From an uncultured Comamonas sp. (GTDB lineage: Bacteria; Pseudomonadota; Gammaproteobacteria; Burkholderiales; Burkholderiaceae_C): a stretch of 64,000 nt of DNA. Of the stretch, positions 63,461-64,000 are shown one piece after another. Positions within the stretch are counted from its first letter, which is position 1. Every line of letters begins with the position of its first letter. A program made the translations under genes and the position numbers. The notes under the pieces were generated by a model that was given only the letters and a program-made list of their open reading frames with translations, searched no databases and was not told the origin of the DNA. The DNA is taken from NCBI GenBank assembly GCA_902175065.1, contig CABIIJ010000068.1:1-64000 (forward strand), in the 5' to 3' direction.

Positions 63461-64000
63461 TCAGCAGGGCATCTCGGCGTTCTTGCGGGTGTAGTACCAC
63501 CAGGTCACGGCCACGCACAGCAGGTAAAAGGCGACGAACATCCACAGCGCAAACTCCGGCCCGCCGGTCGCCTCGATCGAGCTGCCGTAGCTCTTGGGGA
63601 TGAAAAAGCCCCCGTAGGCACCCAGCGCCCCGGCAAAGCCGACGGCGGCAGCGCCTTCGGTATTGCCTTCCTTGATGGCCTGGGCCTTGGCGGCGTCATC
63701 CCTGCCGGCCACGGCCCGCAGTTTCTGGGTGAGGAAGATCACGGGGATCATGCGGAAGGTGGAGCCATTGCCCACCCCGGTGGTGCAGAACAGCACCAGG
63801 AACATGAGGAAGAAGCCCATGAAGCTGCCCTCCTGCGGGCCGAACGGCAGGGCGTAGCCGGTGGCCCCCTTGGGCAGGAAATACAGCACGCCCAGCACGG
63901 CCAGGGCCATGACGGCGAAGTTCCAGAAAGTCACCACGCCGCCGCCGATCTTGTCGGCCAGCCAGCCGCCAAAAGGCCGCGACAACGCACCGACCAGCGG
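63461..64000 (-). CDS. narK: Nitrate/nitrite transporter NarK (C-terminal part; runs off the window)
   Basis: Major facilitator family, moving nitrate in and nitrite out. Only the last ~180 residues are here: RPFGGWLADKIGGG (the conserved loop motif near TM8-9) down to four membrane segments and a short tail KNAEMPC. 39 bases upstream of narG; the 5' end and any FNR/NarL promoter lie beyond base 64000. Confidence 0.92.
   Translation of the reverse strand, partial: PLVGALSRPFGGWLADKIGGGVVTFWNFAVMALAVLGVLYFLPKGATGYALPFGPQEGSFMGFFLMFLVLFCTTGVGNGSTFRMIPVIFLTQKLRAVAGRDDAAKAQAIKEGNTEGAAAVGFAGALGAYGGFFIPKSYGSSIEATGGPEFALWMFVAFYLLCVAVTWWYYTRKNAEMPC

Overview
This is high-GC chromosomal DNA from a betaproteobacterium, most likely Burkholderiales, family Comamonadaceae (genus not resolved). 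The call rests on gene content and order: rplM-rpsI-erpA, an anmK/M23 peptidase pair divergent from tyrS, pilB-pilC-pilD-coaE-zapD-yacG, polA next to thrB, comF divergent from a BioC-like gene, and narK-narG-narH-narJ-narI-ppiC. It also rests on palindromic intergenic repeats of a type I associate with Comamonadaceae. Almost everything is housekeeping or respiratory; no phage, transposase, CRISPR array or integron is visible.

Layout. 1-10 kb: folate/methionine (metF), cell wall (rlpA, M23 peptidase, anmK, glmU), translation (rlmJ, rplM, rpsI, tyrS) and Fe-S assembly (erpA). 10-13.6 kb: an orphan histidine kinase, a large acyl-CoA synthetase/GNAT fusion and tRNA-Arg(CCT). 13.7-22.8 kb: a minus-strand run of DUF1841, MoxR ATPase, GNAT, CoxE-type VWA protein, TamA and TamB. 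22.8-24.2 kb: a DUF4143 ATPase preceded by four 22-bp iterons. 24.2-30 kb: a PmrAB/QseBC-type two-component system divergent from an EptA phosphoethanolamine transferase with a double operator between them, then AzlCD and LysE exporters. 30-33 kb: trmL, comF, a BioC-like protein and a SCO copper chaperone. 33-37.6 kb: a tight five-gene cluster built round a Ycf46-type AAA ATPase with four unfamiliar partners, the best candidate for an undescribed system. 37.8-40.7 kb: M14 peptidase, ZIP metal transporter with a (CATGGT)10 microsatellite, and a urea transporter. 40.8-51.5 kb: polA, a DUF2782-like protein, thrB, a membrane protein and the pilBCD-coaE-zapD-yacG block. 51.8-64 kb: CopA copper ATPase with a MerR/CueR-type promoter, a small unknown protein, beta-carbonic anhydrase, a PpiC-type isomerase, and narIJHG plus the 3' part of narK on the minus strand.

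Together the genes describe a motile-pilus (type IV), nitrate-respiring bacterium with copper homeostasis (CopA, SCO), envelope assembly (TamAB), lipid A modification and peptidoglycan recycling. The most striking non-coding content is repetitive. There are nine copies of an ~88-bp nested palindrome, eight between genes and one in frame inside tamB. Two copies of a ~150-bp structured element with compensatory base changes each sit directly before one of these palindromes. One 163-bp element has 19-bp perfect terminal inverted repeats. Start sites were moved from the longest open frame where homology, lipoboxes, ribosome binding sites or promoters argued for it.
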